A stretch of DNA of 64,000 nucleotides from Calamus simplicifolius (GCA_900491605.1 UESW01004077.1:124001-188000), one strand, 5' to 3'. Positions 1 through 11,679 are shown, counted from the stretch's first letter. The notes: generated by a model not told the origin, from the letters alone. Numbers and translations are program-made.

Positions 1-240
1 AAATACTTTTGTCATAAGATGTCATATCTAAATTTTTTAATTAATAAATATAAAAAAAATAAAAACTAACCACAAGAAAGAATTGAGAAGAGTATCAGAG
101 GTGGAGGCGTGGAGCCGAGATTTCTGAGTTTCCTCTTGAGTCTTGTGTTCTTGCCTTTCAATAAGAAGTGACCTTCTTTTTCTTGTACTTCTCAACAAGA
201 ACATCTTCTTATGTAGCACTTGAACACTTGCTAAAGCACT

Positions 241-487
241 TGCCACTTACCAGAACACTTGCAAACTAAAAATTAAATTGCTAGAGCACTTGCTAAAAGA
301 GAAAAATAATAGTAGTAGAGAAGAAGAGAAGAGTTGGTTTGGTATGGTGAGAATGAGGAAGGAATAGGCTATTTATAGAAATTCCAATTTTTTTCCCAAA
401 AATATCCTTTAATACAACTGTTATATGGCTATGGGAGGGTAAAATGGTCAAAATCCCTCCATATAGCCGTTATAGCCGTTTCTAGCA
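241..487. repeat. direct repeat, copy A (partner 860-1100)
   Basis: This stretch and 860-1100 align throughout, from 'gccacttaccagaacacttg' to the 'ccctccatat' box, with scattered substitutions. The copies are about 620 bp apart. Either a tandem duplication of a transposon end or two insertions side by side would explain it. Confidence 0.8.
370..377 (-). promoter_or_regulatory. TATA box, repeat copy A
   Basis: TATAAATA on the minus strand within CTATAAATAGCC, a consensus plant TATA box. It lies in the repeated block with a pyrimidine-rich leader downstream, as expected of the promoter of the transposon that left this remnant. Confidence 0.45.
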
Positions 488-859
488 GTTTTCAACGGCT
501 AGAAACGGCTATATAGCCATTAGGGATGGTTGGCACGGATCATGGTGGGCCATGCCTGGCATGGCCAAGTCTTGCCTGGCACGGCACGGCCCACCATGGT
601 CCATGCCCGAGCCTAAATTTTTTTAGCCATGCCAGTTTTGGCACAGACCATGGTGGGCTATGTCGGGCTTGAATTTTTTTGACCATGCCGGTTTTGAGCC
701 ACGGACTATGCTAGGCCTAAATTTTTTTTGACCATGCCATGCCCACCACGGCCCGTTTATTGCTGGACCGTGCTAGGCATGGCCCGATGAGTGGTGCGGC
801 CCGACAGGCCTGTTGGTGCGACACGGCATGGCCCAATGCCCAACACTACACTTGAACAC

Positions 860-1100
860 TTGCCACTTACCAGAACACTTGCAAATTAAAAATTAAATTG
901 CTAGAGCACTTGCTAGAAGAGAGAAATAGTAGCAGTAAAGAAGGAGAGAAGAGTTGGTTTGGTGTGGTGAGAATGAGGAAGGAATGTGCTATTTATAGAA
1001 GTTCTAAATTTTTTTTTCCTGAAAATACCCTTCAATATAGTTGTTATATGGCTGTTTGGAGGGCTAAAATGGTCAAAACCCCTCCATATGGCCATTTATG
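860..1100. repeat. direct repeat, copy B (partner 241-487)
   Basis: Second copy of the repeat at 241-487; it carries the same minus-strand TATA box (990-997) and the same leader, and is followed by a GC-rich block to about 1480 that includes a tandem duplication of about 34 bp ('aagtctagacatggtgtgg') at 1355-1425. Confidence 0.8.
990..997 (-). promoter_or_regulatory. TATA box, repeat copy B
   Basis: The same minus-strand TATAAATA as at 370-377, in the second copy of the repeat. Its conservation between diverged copies supports a functional promoter in the parent element. Confidence 0.45.
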
Positions 1101-1689
1101 GCTAGAAACAGCTATAACTGGGCTGTGCTAGCCTGGCCTACGGCGGGTCGTGCCTGGCACGGCCCAATTAAGGCCGTTAGGGGCCATGCCTAGCCCAGCA
1201 CGGCCTAGGCCCGACATGGCTCGTGGCTTGTGCCGGGCTAAAAATTTTGTTTTTCGGACCGTGCTCAGCACGACCCATTTATTACTGGGCCATGCTAGGC
1301 ATGGCCCAGTTTTTGGTGCAGCCCGACGGGCCTAGGCTATGCCGGGCCTGGCACGGCCCAGTGCCCAAGTCTAGACATAGTGTGGGCATGACCCAGTGCC
1401 TAAGTCTAGACATGGTGTGGTGCTTCCAAGGCCTAGAAAATCATAGGAAAGGCCAAGGTCTATGTTAGGCTATGTGCTTTGAGGGGATATTTGTGTTAGG
1501 CTGGATGTGAGTCTAAGAGTTTTAAGATTGAGTCAAATCATGAATTTATATGGGCTTGGGGTGAACTTAATTTCATCGGAGTTTTCTGAGTCAGGATCAA
1601 GCCAGCTTGGCCATGTATTTAAACCCTACACCTTAGGGTTGTGTAAGAAATGCAATATTTCTTTTTTTTAAAAAAAAATTTCTCTTTTC

Positions 1690-2160
1690 CCTCACCCTAA
1701 TTGCTGCCCATTCTCTCTCTAAAGGCATGAGAAACCCTAAAGCGCTACCTCTCTCCTTCATGCATGACTCTCTCCAGGGCATTTTCTTTCTCTAGAATAT
1801 TTTTCTCTGTCAGGACTAAAGGCAACTCCCTCTCTTTTGCTTGCGCCCAAGCTTTCTCTCTTTCTTAGTGCCATTTTCCCTCTCTAGACATGATGGGGCA
1901 TAATTTTCTCTATCTAGTGCCACTTTCTCTCTCCTCCATGTTTCTCTATAATTAGGTATCCTCTCTCCCATCCGTATGTCCCTTTCTCTCTCTAGAAGGT
2001 TAGAAGGCATAAGATCCGATGGAATGCCACTTTCTCTCTTCGGCATCCCTTTCTCTCTCTAGATATGCACCCCTATTTTCTCTTTCTAAGCATCCTCTCT
2101 CTTAGGGATTCTTTTTCTCTCTTGCGTGGAACCTAGGTGGCTACCTTTCTCTCTCTTAGA
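1690..2160. repeat. CT-rich low-complexity tract
   Basis: A strongly pyrimidine-rich stretch with many copies of a 'tttctctctctaga' word at irregular spacing (20-60 bp). It resembles a degenerate minisatellite. Purine-rich open frames on the opposite strand are by-products of the composition. Confidence 0.7.
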
Positions 2161-2251
2161 TGCCAAAATTTGGTCCATATCCAAAGATTTTTCGAAGTAG
2201 TTAGTCCAAGCATCAACTAGTTATCACAATAGGGTCAGTTTTGATACTATT

Positions 2252-2418
2252 TATAACGTCTCAAGCTTACCTATCGATTCAATTAACTTATTAGCAGGTT
2301 GAAATCACATGGTACAAAAACTCGAGTGAAAGTTAATGGGTAGCAAGTGGACTTGAGTTATATAAGACATAATATATTTCTTTTTCATCCAACGAGAGAC
2401 TAAATTTGGGATATCATA
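2252..2418 (-). repeat. TRIM-like 3' terminal repeat
   Basis: Left 167-bp copy; more diverged at its ends than the right copy. Confidence 0.55.
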
Positions 2419-2604
2419 ATCTCTTTTCCTTATAATGCGACGTCCTTGTCATACGTCATGAGCTAACCAAATCTACCCCCAAGTCGGATTGTTGGTGCTA
2501 CAAGGGTGGCTCCATGCCATGGAGGAACATTACCATCATTCCATGAGTAGCTCTTTCATCATTACCACTAACTTTCGTATACTTAGATCGGCTCTAATAT
2601 CATT

Positions 2605-2771
2605 TGTAATGCCCCAAACCCACCTATCAGTCCAATTAACTCTAATAGCGGGTTGAAATCATGTGACCCAAATACTCGAGTGGAAGTTAACGGATAACAA
2701 ATAGACTTAAATTATAAGCATATAACACATTTCTTTTTCATCTAATGTGAGACTAAATTTGGGGTATCACA
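2605..2771 (-). repeat. TRIM-like 5' terminal repeat
   Basis: Right 167-bp copy; on the minus strand it starts TGTGATACCCC and ends GGGGCATTACA and is followed by the primer-binding-site-like stretch at 2590-2603. Confidence 0.55.
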
Positions 2772-3007
2772 TACCCACTCAAAAAGTTATTATTTGAGCT
2801 TCTTGATCTTGTATGAGTATCCAATATCTTTGCAGTATATAACTAATGTTGAACTAAATACTCGTTAGTATGGGCTCTCATAAACTCTTCGTGTTCAAAC
2901 TTTGGTGGCATCATTAGACTAAAGATTCATGTCCAAATCTAACCGAATCCAATCATAAATAGAGTCTATCTTTGGTGTCTCTTAATTTATATGGGCCATA
3001 AACTAGG
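2772..3007. repeat. left flank of the copia insertion; part of an older repeat
   Basis: About 110 bp here (2778-2890, around 'aaaaagttattattt') is a degenerate copy of 23160-23270 on the other side of the copia element. With the inserted element removed, the two copies would lie close together, separated by a TGGTATCAGAAC-type primer-binding-like site (minus strand, 23113-23125). This suggests an older small LTR element into which the copia element jumped. No coding sequence is seen. Confidence 0.4.
3003..3007. other. target site duplication of the copia element, left (CTAGG)
   Basis: CTAGG abuts the left end of the copia 3' LTR and is repeated exactly at 23103-23107. Confidence 0.9.
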
Positions 3008-4517
3008 TGTTCGCCCAGATGACAAGCCAAGAGGGGAGAGGGGTGAATTGGGTTCTTAAAAAATTTGGTGCTTAAAAATAATTTTACAATTGATAGTGCA
3101 CAAGAAAGTATGCAATAAGTGTGATGCTAAGAATGCAAAGCAGAATATAAAGGCAGAGTAGAGAGAAGAAGAGACAAGCATGACAAACATAAAGATTTAT
3201 AATGGTTCGGTGTTAGCTACACTTACATCCATTCCCAAACAATTCTTGGGCCCACACTATAATTACCCTGATTACAGCTGAGTTGTTTTACAAGCTCACA
3301 ACCCAAACTTGTTGGTTTAACAACGGGATCACAATGAACCCAGTTGATTTTCACAGGCTTACCAGCACACAACCTATCACAAGCTAACCTAGCTTGCACG
3401 AAGCTAATCTGCCTCTCTGATTCAATCACCTGATTGAATGACCAAACAAATGGAATAGTAGTAAAGTTATAACAGATAAAAAGCTCCTCAAATGAGCAAA
3501 TAGACAATATAAATAAGATAGAAATAGAAGAGCCTGATTGAGAAGATTTTGAAGTTGGGCTTTTCTTCTTTTCCACTTCTCCTCATGAATGATCTTCCTC
3601 AAGATAGGATTGAAGCTTTGGAAGATTCGTTGATGTAAAGGCTATTGAAGAACTAGGGCTCTTTGCTTCTCTTTTTGATTTGATGAAAATCCTTCAAAGT
3701 TGCCTTTTGAATGATTTGGATTTCTCTAAACTTGAGATATCAAATCTGAATTCTTTCTCTTTGATTTTTAATTTTTCCTCTCTATTTTTTTTGCCCTTTT
3801 CAAACGGTCGGAAGCTCCCTTTTATAATCTCTTCTTAATCCATATTTTGATGGAAACTAGCCGTTAATTGTACTTATGGATAAGTTTAGCATGAAAGAAG
3901 AAAGAGCCGTTGAGGTTTATTTGAAAAAAGATAGCCGTTTGAGTCATCTCTGACATTTCTAAAATTCACCTCTGACATATTAGAGTTGGCTCTAATCTGG
4001 CCTGGGGTTGGCTCTAAGTCAGGATGCTCAGAATAGTAAAGTTCATCCATCGCAGAGTTGGCTCTAACTTTTCATGGGATCGACACATCGTGTGCTAGAG
4101 TCGGCTCTAACCAATGCGGGAGTTGGCTCTAATTTTTCCACGAAAAACATAGTCTTTGTTTTCATATTAGATTCGACTCTAATCTCTGCAGGAGTGGACT
4201 CTAATTTGACATAGAAAAGAGGTTCACTATTCTCAAATTAGAGTCAGCTCTAATAAATGTGGAAGTCGGCTCTAATCCGTGCCGAAGGTGCCAAACTGTT
4301 CCGATACGCTCCGGAGTCAGCTCTAATCTTCCTAGAGTCAGCTCTAATGTCTGAAACTTGACACTTGACAGTAGAATTGGATTCAAAGTCATTTTTTCTT
4401 GGATATTGAATAATTAAACATTTTAAATTCTTGAAACACTTAATCAAAATCATTAGTATCATAAGAGATATATCATATGGTTTTTGTTATACATCAAAAT
4501 CAATAATTGGATCAACA
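3008..4517 (-). repeat. copia 3' LTR
   Basis: 1510 bp, matching 21611-23102. On the minus strand it begins TGTTGATCC after the polypurine tract; its other end keeps CA (plus strand TG at 3008). A strong TATA candidate (TATAAAAGGG, minus, near 3830) is present. The part at 3960-4350 carries repeated AGAGTCGGCTCTAA-type hairpins, for example the perfect TTAGAG/CTCTAA stems at 3980-3995 and 4238-4253. Confidence 0.9.
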
Positions 4518-4532
4518 ATCTCCCCCTTTTTG
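4518..4532 (-). other. copia polypurine tract
   Basis: On the minus strand AAAAAGGGGGAGA lies immediately before the 3' LTR start TGTTG. This is the expected plus-strand-synthesis primer of an LTR element. Confidence 0.85.
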
Positions 4533-5153
4533 ATGATGACAAAAACATTGAGTATATGCATAATCATTAAAGCATAAGTATCAACATAAGTAATTTCTTT
4601 AATTAAGGTGATAATAATCAGAATTTTAACAACTTTATTTCAATAAGTCAACAATGATTCATGCTTTACTAATTTCAAGACTTACTTCAAGTTATCAATA
4701 CAATTAAGCTCTTATCAACTCAAATAAGATTCAAATAGGCTCCCTTTGAGTAAGATAGCTCCCCCTATATATATGTGTATACAACTTAAAGTTTATTTAA
4801 AATTCATATGCATATACAACTCTCTCTCCCCTTTTTTGTTATCAACAAAAAGGATAAGAAAGCATAGAGTATTCCTTACTCAAAATGGGATACAAATCAT
4901 TGAAAATAAGAATTAAACATCACAGAATCCATTTATTTTGCAAAGATCAAAGCTGAATTCATTAAGTCATAATATTTCATACATTCCATTCATATTGTAA
5001 ATTCAAGTACATGTCTAGTAAAGCAAATACAACATTTCAACATCATAATTAGAAGTCCTAAATATATGCTAGTATCAAGAACAAACATACAACAATAAAA
5101 ACATATTGTAACTTTCAAAACTATATAAGTATAACATATGAAATCCTAAAATT

Positions 5154-6605
5154 CTAAAGATAAGCTAGGATAGATTGGATAATTGTTTGGGTGGAGTTGA
5201 TTGGATTGGATAAACTGGCTTGGCTTGGCCGGAGTAGCAGGAAAGAGTAGGAAGTGTTCATGCTGAACTGATCATCAAAATTCTCTTCAATTCTTTTATA
5301 ATCTCTCCCATCCTTTTCTGCATTGTATTTTGAATAAACATCCGAGTCACCACCAATACTTTTGATTTTGTCAAAAATATTCTAAAGCTCAGTCTTCAAA
5401 GTCTTAGAAGAATTACCAATTAAACTTCCAATTCTAACAACTTTTTCTTCCAACTGCTTAAGCCCAAGAAGCTAATCTCTGAAATTATCTTTGATTCTTG
5501 CTTCTTGCTCAGCCATCAAAACCTTGAGCTGCTCAATTTGCATATTAGAAAAACTAGAAAAGCCAGGGGAGGATGTAGTAGTCGTTGCCAGTGCCGATGC
5601 AGGTGCTAAAGTACTTGATCCAGAATGAGCAAAAGAAGAGCCAGGAGTAAAAGGTCCAGCTACTGAAGGTCCAGGGATCTCTTCAGCAAAATCAATATCA
5701 GCCTCTCTTGCTCTTTCTTCTCTTACATGCTCTATCATAACATGTTGTCCTCTCCTTTGCCATTGACCATTTAGTTTTTTAAATCCCATATGATGAAGAG
5801 TAGCAACATTATAATAATCCGTATGCCTCAGCTTCTTTTATGGCTCATTCTCTAATATGTTAACTCCTTGACTTTGAAAGATCAAGGTCAAAATCATTCC
5901 ATAAGGTGGGGTGAACCTTTTCTTACTTCCAGCCTCAGCCATATACCCAATCATCATACCAGTAAGGTTAATAGGCTGTCCAGTGATAACATAGTCCATA
6001 ACCACAATATCCCTCTTAGACACATACTCGAATCTGCCAGTCTTTAAAAACAAAAGTCTACTGCAAATATTATGTAATAGCCTTAATTCCAAAGACAACT
6101 GATTTGCCCTTACTTCTTCAAAATCAGTGACTTCCCTTCCTAACATCCTTGACAAGGCTTCACCTCTATCACTGTGTGATGTAGAAGTCATGCCAACAAC
6201 AGAAATTTTCAAAAGATTGCCCAAAATTTCTAAAGTAATGTGGACTTAGATGCCTCTCACATAGCTAACAAGTCCACCATCCCCTCTATTTACATTGTTA
6301 TAGAAATCTCTTACCAAGGCATGATAAGTGGGGACATTAAGTGAGCAGACCCTTTCCCAGCCCATATCTATCAATTGTTTCCCAATAGCAAAGCCCTCAG
6401 AGTCAAAGAAGTCGAAATCTACCTTTCTTCCCATAATTATTGCCTTTCCAGCCAACAAATCAACTTGTGAAGAAGGAGGGGTAGGAATTGCACTTGGGAT
6501 TGAGGAGGAAGAGGTTGATGGAGAGCTAGGTGAAGGTTGTCTCATCGAACATCGCACGAAATGTCTCCTGATTGTGATAGAGACACCAATGGCGATGCAC
6601 AACAT
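5154..6605 (-). pseudogene. extra ORF of the copia element, plant-transposon-protein domain, broken
   Basis: One frame of 484 codons runs on the same strand as gag-pol, between the pol end and the 3' LTR. It is interrupted by four in-frame stops (6246-6248, 5838-5840, 5472-5474, 5382-5384), each TAA or TAG and each one C-to-T transition from a Gln codon. The start ATG is at 6605. The first part has a Ser/Pro-rich segment, then a conserved-looking region around RKVDFDF, PTYHALVRDFY and SYVRGI that resembles the 'putative plant transposon protein' family often carried by plant LTR elements; later parts include a Ser/Thr/Ala-rich stretch and a possible coiled coil. SIRE-type elements are known for an extra, sometimes env-like, ORF here. 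No signal peptide or clear membrane segment is visible, so I would not call it an envelope. Its function is unknown. Confidence 0.6.
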
Positions 6606-6719
6606 TTGGGGGCCATTAAGATCAAAGGAGATGAGAATTAAGGGTCTTTGGAAGTTTGAGAGAAGTGGAGAGTAGTGGAGAGAAATTTGAAATGATTTGG
6701 AATCGATTTGATTTGAAAA

Positions 6720-6925
6720 AGAGTCGGCTCTGCCCTAAATATATCGAATGGGGACCACTTAGAGTTGGCTCCCGCAAAGCGAGGTGTCGACTCTAAATCG
6801 CTAACGCAGTCTGTGCCCGAAATAGAGTCTTTTTGACAGAAGCTAGAGTCGGCTCTAATGAGCAGACAAAGAGTTCAAATAATTAGAGTTGACTCTAAGT
6901 CCAATAGAATTGGCTCTACAATAGT
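6720..6925. repeat. hairpin motif cluster upstream of the extra ORF
   Basis: Several AGAGTCGGCTCTAA-type words stand between the pol end and the extra ORF, including the perfect TAGAG/CTCTA stem with TCGG loop at 6844-6857. The same motif is clustered in both LTRs of the element. Confidence 0.6.
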
Positions 6926-7112
6926 TTCAGTGGAAAATGAGAGTTTTAAAGAATTTAAAACTTATCAAATTAAGCATCAAACTCTAGATAAATTTTCCTT
7001 AAAGCAAGAATGATCAAGGAATCAAGCATCTAGATGATTTTCCTTAGAAACATAAAAAGATTTTTAAGAAAATGGATTGAAATCTAGATAATCATTCTTA
7101 GGGGTTTCCAAA

Positions 7113-8650
7113 CTATTCTAATGGATCACAAACTCCTAATTCTCCTCTAAGATAACAAAATCTCTCTTCACTTAAGGATTTTGTAAATATATCAGCTAAT
7201 TGTTCATCAGTACACACATAATCAAGACAAACATCATTATTAGTAACATATTCTCTAATGAAATGGTGTCTTATATCTATGTGTTTGGTTCTTGAATGTT
7301 GAATAGGATTCTTAATCAAATTTATTGCACTAGTATTGTCACATCTAATTAGAATTTTATCAAGTATGATATCATAATTTTCAAGTTATCGCTTAATTCA
7401 AAGGATTTGAGCACAACAACTTCCAGCTGCAACATATTCAGCTTTAGCAGTTGATAATGCAATTGAATTTTATTTTTTGCTAAATCAAGAGATTAAGTTA
7501 CTGCCTAAGAATTGACATGCACCACTTATACTTTTTCTATCTAGTTTACAACCAGCAAAATCAGAGTCAGAATATACAATTAGATTAAATGTTGAGTCTC
7601 TAGAATACTATAATCCTATATATTTTTTTTACTTAAGTATCTAAAAATTCTTTTTACTGCAATTAAGTGAGATTTTTTAGGATCAGATTGATATCTAGCA
7701 CATAAAGAAACAACAAATATAATATCAGGTCTACTAGCTGTTAAGTAAAGTAAAGAATCAATCATACCTTTAAAAGCTTTTGATCTACTTTCTTACGATC
7801 TTCATCTTTATTAAGTTTGCATGAAAGACTCATTGGTGTACCAAGAGGTTTAACTTCAATACCAAATTTCTTAAGAATTTTCTTCGTGTATTTTGTTTGG
7901 TTGATGAAAATACTCTCTCTTTTTGTTTGATTTGGAGTCCAAGGAAGAAATTCAGTTCTTCTATCATGCTCATTTCAAATTCTCCTTGCATTAACTTTGT
8001 AAAATCTTATCAGAGAAGATTGTTAGTAGCACCAAATACTATATCATCAACATAAATTTGACCACTAATAAATCATTTTCTTTTCTTTTCAAAAACAAGG
8101 TTTTATCAACATTACCCCTAGAAAAATCATTTTCAATCTAAAATCTACTAAGTCTATCATACCAAGCTATAGGTGCTTGCTTTAAACCATAAAGTGCTTT
8201 GTGTAGTTTAAAAATATGATTTAGAAATTTATGATCCTCAAAACTAGATGGTTGTTCAACATAAATTTTCTCATTTATAAAATCATTTAAAAATACACTT
8301 TTTACATCCATCTGAAATAAATTAATATTCATGCAATATGCAAATGCAAGTAGTAACCTTATAGCTTCTAATCTAGCAACATGTGCAAAGGTTTTATCAA
8401 AATCAATACCTTCTTTCTGATTATATCTATTTACAACTAATCTAGCCTTATTTCTAATAATAATGTCATCTTCATCTAACTTATTTCTAAATACCCATTT
8501 GGATTCTATAACTGGATAATCTTTAGGTCTATCAACTAAGGTCCATACCTTATTCCTAGTGAACTGATTAAATTCCTCTTGCATGACTAACATCCAATAA
8601 TTATCTCTTTTAGCTTCCTCAATTATTTTGGGCTCTATTTAAGACACAAA
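7113..8650 (-). pseudogene. copia reverse transcriptase and RNase H, broken
   Basis: The frame at 8138-8593 has the copia RT start (VIESKWVFRNK, QMDVKSVFLN, LYGLKQAP). The catalytic YVDD is encoded near 8036-8052 but after a frameshift. The last 68 codons (7113-7319) are the typical RNase H end, with KHIDIRHHFIRE and QLADIFTKSL. The product would copy element RNA into DNA in virus-like particles. At least two frameshifts and stops make it inactive. Confidence 0.85.
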
Positions 8651-8749
8651 TACAAGATGATTATTGATATTTCTCATGGATGATCTAGTTCTTACATCTT
8701 GAGATGGATCTCCTATGATTAGGTCCTTTGGATGACCATAAGCATATTT

Positions 8750-9583
8750 TCAATCTCTAGGTAGATCCATATCATTATGAGTAGTATCAATATCATCATT
8801 TTTAGGTGAGTCATTATCCTTAGCTTCATATTCATGATATGAAGATACATCAACATTCAATTTTTCAAAATCTCTTCCAAGTACATCAGTATCTTTATCA
8901 TTATCTTTCTTTTTAGAACTTGATACTAAAGACTCATCAAATACTATATGAATGGACTCTTCTACAATTAAATGCTTCTTATTGAACGCTCTATATTCCT
9001 TGCTAGATGTATAATAACTTAAGAAAATGCCTTCATCTGACTTAGCATTAAACTTTCTTAGATTATCCTTTCCATTATTATGAATGAAACATCTACATGC
9101 AAATGAATGAAAGTAACTAATATTGGCCTTCCTATCATGCCATAGTTCATAGGAAGTTTTCTTAAGGACTGATCTAATCAAGGCTTTATTTAGGATATAA
9201 CATGCTATGTTTATAGCTTGCGTCCAGAAATATTTTGGGAGTTGTTTTTCACATAGCATGGTACGGGCCATATCTTCTAGAGTCCTGTTTTTCTTTCTAC
9301 CATCCTATTTTGTTAAGGTATCCTAGGTGCTGAAAAATTATGATGGATGCCATTTTTAATGCAAAAATTTTAAAATAAATAATTTTTAAATTTAGTCCCA
9401 TGATCACTTCTAAGAGACACTATGGTAGTATTTTTCTCATTTGTGACTTTCTTAAAGAATTTCAGAAATACTGAGAAAGTCTCATCTTTATGAGCTAAAA
9501 ATAATACCCAGGTAAATCTAGAGTAATCATCTACTATCATAAGACCATATTTCTTTTCTTATAGACTAGTAGTTCTAGTAGGT
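8750..9583 (-). pseudogene. copia integrase, C-terminal half (after the insertion)
   Basis: On the minus strand from 9583 the frame reads through VDDYSRFTWVLFL and SDHGTKF-like segments, then the open stretch 9271-8750 with FWTQAINIACYILN and SYELWHDRKANISYFHSFACR, the usual integrase C-terminal region of copia elements. It is the continuation of 19257-19560, separated by the nested gypsy insertion. Some stops interrupt it. Confidence 0.85.
9579..9583. other. target site duplication of the Athila-like element, left (TAGGT)
   Basis: TAGGT abuts the LTR start at 9584 and is repeated exactly at 19257-19261. Confidence 0.92.
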
Positions 9584-10687
9584 TGATAAACGCATAAATA
9601 ATTATCATTAAACCTATTAATTAATAATTTAACGTACCTATTTTTATTTAATATTTTAATATTTTATACAATATTTTTGATAAAACCTTATCAGTTTAAA
9701 GAGCTCAATTTTAGGGATTTAATGACGCAAACGGCACTCAAATCGAAGTTAAGATGAGCCCGGAATTGATTTTTCATTTAGTTATCTATTTAGCACGAAT
9801 TTTAAAGCGAAGTCGGCAAACCAAGTGCCGACTTCATCGTTTTTTCTGTTTCCACCGATTCTTCTCTAAATCCAATCTAATCGTTTCCTCCATTAATTAA
9901 GGAATAGATTAGATTGAAAGTTATCAAATTGAATGAATTAAAATCTTCTAGAAGGAATTTGAATTTTATTGACGATTTATCAAGGATTTGCTTCGTTGCT
10001 TCCGTGTCTCTTTTTCTGTTACAGAAATAGTTTCTTCTCCGCATCTTCTCAGCGTCAAAGATTCTACAAATAGCAGCAGCAGCCATCCATGGAGGGGGCA
10101 TCATGGAGAGGTCCATTCCAGCAGCCGTCCGTGAGTTCCCTGTACGTCCATGGAGCGTGCAAAGCGTCCGTGGAAGGCTCTGCTCTTCTTCCAGCCGTTC
10201 CGTGGAGACTCTGTTCGTGAAGGCCGTTATCTGTTCGTCCGTGGATTGGAGGGGGGCTCTCATGCATTGCTCTGCATACCAGGAGACGATCGTGGCTTGG
10301 TTCATCCCAGTTTATTTTATTACTTTTTGTTGCATGTTAGAAATTAAAACTCTTCTATGTTAGATTTTAATATGCACTTTTGAATATTATTGAAATAAAA
10401 TTTTATACATGTTTAATTGTTATTAAATTATAATTAAGTGAAAATAATTTAGACTGATCTATTCCTAAAAGGGACGGGCCGTGATCTACGGGTACGGGCC
10501 GTGCTCTTATAAGATAGAGCATATCTTATTATTTTACACTATTAATTATCTACTTAGTTATATTTTAGTAAATTTATAAAATTATTTCAAGATAATCACT
10601 AAAGTCCCTGTGGAATCGATCCCTTACTCTCGCTATTCTAATTAGTGAAATTAAGGTATTTAAATCGTTGCGCTACGACACGCATCA
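9584..10687 (+). repeat. Athila-like 5' LTR
   Basis: 1104 bp, TG...CA ends. It contains a perfect hairpin at 9809-9835 (GAAGTCGGCA / TGCCGACTTC, 7-base loop), also kept in the 3' LTR, and a repeated ACGGGCCGTG word near 10483-10503. Open frames within it are not genes. Confidence 0.93.
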
Positions 10688-10693
10688 GGTTTT

Positions 10694-10711
10694 TGGCGCC
10701 GTTGCCGGGGA
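10694..10711 (+). other. Athila-like primer-binding site
   Basis: TGGCGCCGTTGCCGGGGA begins six bases after the 5' LTR end. This site is well known in Athila-type elements and is usually attributed to a tRNA-Asp type primer. Confidence 0.85.
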
Positions 10712-11679
10712 CTTAAGTGTGTTATTTTGAAAAAAAAATTTTAAAAAAATTTTAAAAAAATTTAAAAAAATATAAAAATATATAAAAAAATTAGATTAAT
10801 TTTCTCTTAATTTTTGAATAGTTATTATCTCTTTATTTTATTTCTTTAATTGTCAGAATTTCTTATTTCCTTTTTAACATAAAAAATTATAAATATAAAA
10901 ATAAAATATAAAAATAAAATAATTATTTTATTTTTATGTTTAGATTGTCTTAGGTAGATTTATTTTCTGCAAAACTCAAAATTCTTTCATTGACATCTCA
11001 TAATTTATTAGGAAATTAGAAACTTAATCACAAAAATCTTTTAAAAAAAAGTAATTAGATTAATTTTGTTTGATAATTTCAAGAGTTGGACATCTGTTTG
11101 TTGCATAGCATTATCATAATTAACTTTAAGGGCACAAACCCCTAATCAAGATAAGGTGGGGATTTCATCACCCTTCCTTGGCCCACAAACCATATCCTTC
11201 ATTCTGCATTAACCCAAACCTTCAATTCTAAAATTAATTAGACATTAGCCCCTAAGGAACTCGAGCTCAATAGGACAAGGCACCCAAAAGAGTTGGACCG
11301 GGTAGAGATTGACTGCTTAACTGGTGTCTAGAAAAGGAAAGGAAAGTGGTTACTTAATTGGTTCTGTTCGCTTACCTAGTAGGCAACGGGGGGACCCCCA
11401 CCAACCTTATCCTCAACTGTCAGCTAATTTTTGACTTGGAGGGCTCCAAGGCGGTCTTGGAAGTTAGGAGCTGTCTAGATCTAGGGTAAACCTAGAATAG
11501 AGAGTCTAATCTTTGCTAACTTGATTGCTAAGAATTATTAAACCCTAATTAAATTATTCATTGCTCTTAGTTTAGGAATCTTTTAGGATATTTTTTTTAG
11601 AATCTTCTTCTTTTTCTTTTATTATAATAAATAAATAAATAAATAAAAATTGTTTGCTTTAGAGTCATTGGTAGGGTGT
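10712..11679 (+). other. Athila-like 5' leader, non-coding
   Basis: About 970 bp of leader between the primer-binding site and gag. The first 100 bp are runs of A and T. A GGGGGGACCCCC block near 11390 may fold. No ORF is supported. The leader presumably carries packaging signals, but none can be identified by sequence. Confidence 0.6.

Larger units (their letters stand above)
37..1480 (-). mobile_element. hAT-like transposon 5' end remnants, two partial copies
   Basis: Two related blocks (about 241-487 and 860-1100) share a direct repeat of roughly 245 bp. Each block holds, read on the minus strand, GC-rich DNA full of GGCACGGCCC-type words, then a TATA box, then a CT-rich leader with repeated 'GCAAGTGCT' words. 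Between and after the blocks (500-850 and 1100-1480) the sequence is dense in short inverted words such as GGGCCATGC and GCATGGCCC. GC-rich subterminal repeats in front of a promoter and leader are typical of plant hAT (Ac-like) elements, so I infer the promoter end of such an element reading leftwards out of the window. No transposase is present, no terminal inverted repeat was proven, and the family assignment is an inference. Confidence 0.4.
2252..2771 (-). mobile_element. TRIM-like element (two 167-bp terminal direct repeats)
   Basis: Direct repeats at 2252-2418 and 2605-2771 are each 167 bp and align end to end, both running from T(A/G)TAA(C/T)G to TATCA(T/C)A. The 186 bp between them has no coding capacity. 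Beside the right copy, the minus strand reads TGATATTAGAGCC, close to the plant initiator-Met tRNA primer-binding site TGGTATCAGAGC, so the element points left. Total length of 520 bp fits terminal-repeat retrotransposons in miniature. No matching target duplication was found, and the similarity continues slightly past the left copy, so a more complex rearrangement is possible. Confidence 0.5.

Noticed and set aside
10103..10363. Plus-strand ORFs in the Athila-like LTRs (also 18533-18928)
   Set aside because: They occur in both LTR copies with different stops and have no domain; chance frames in LTR DNA.
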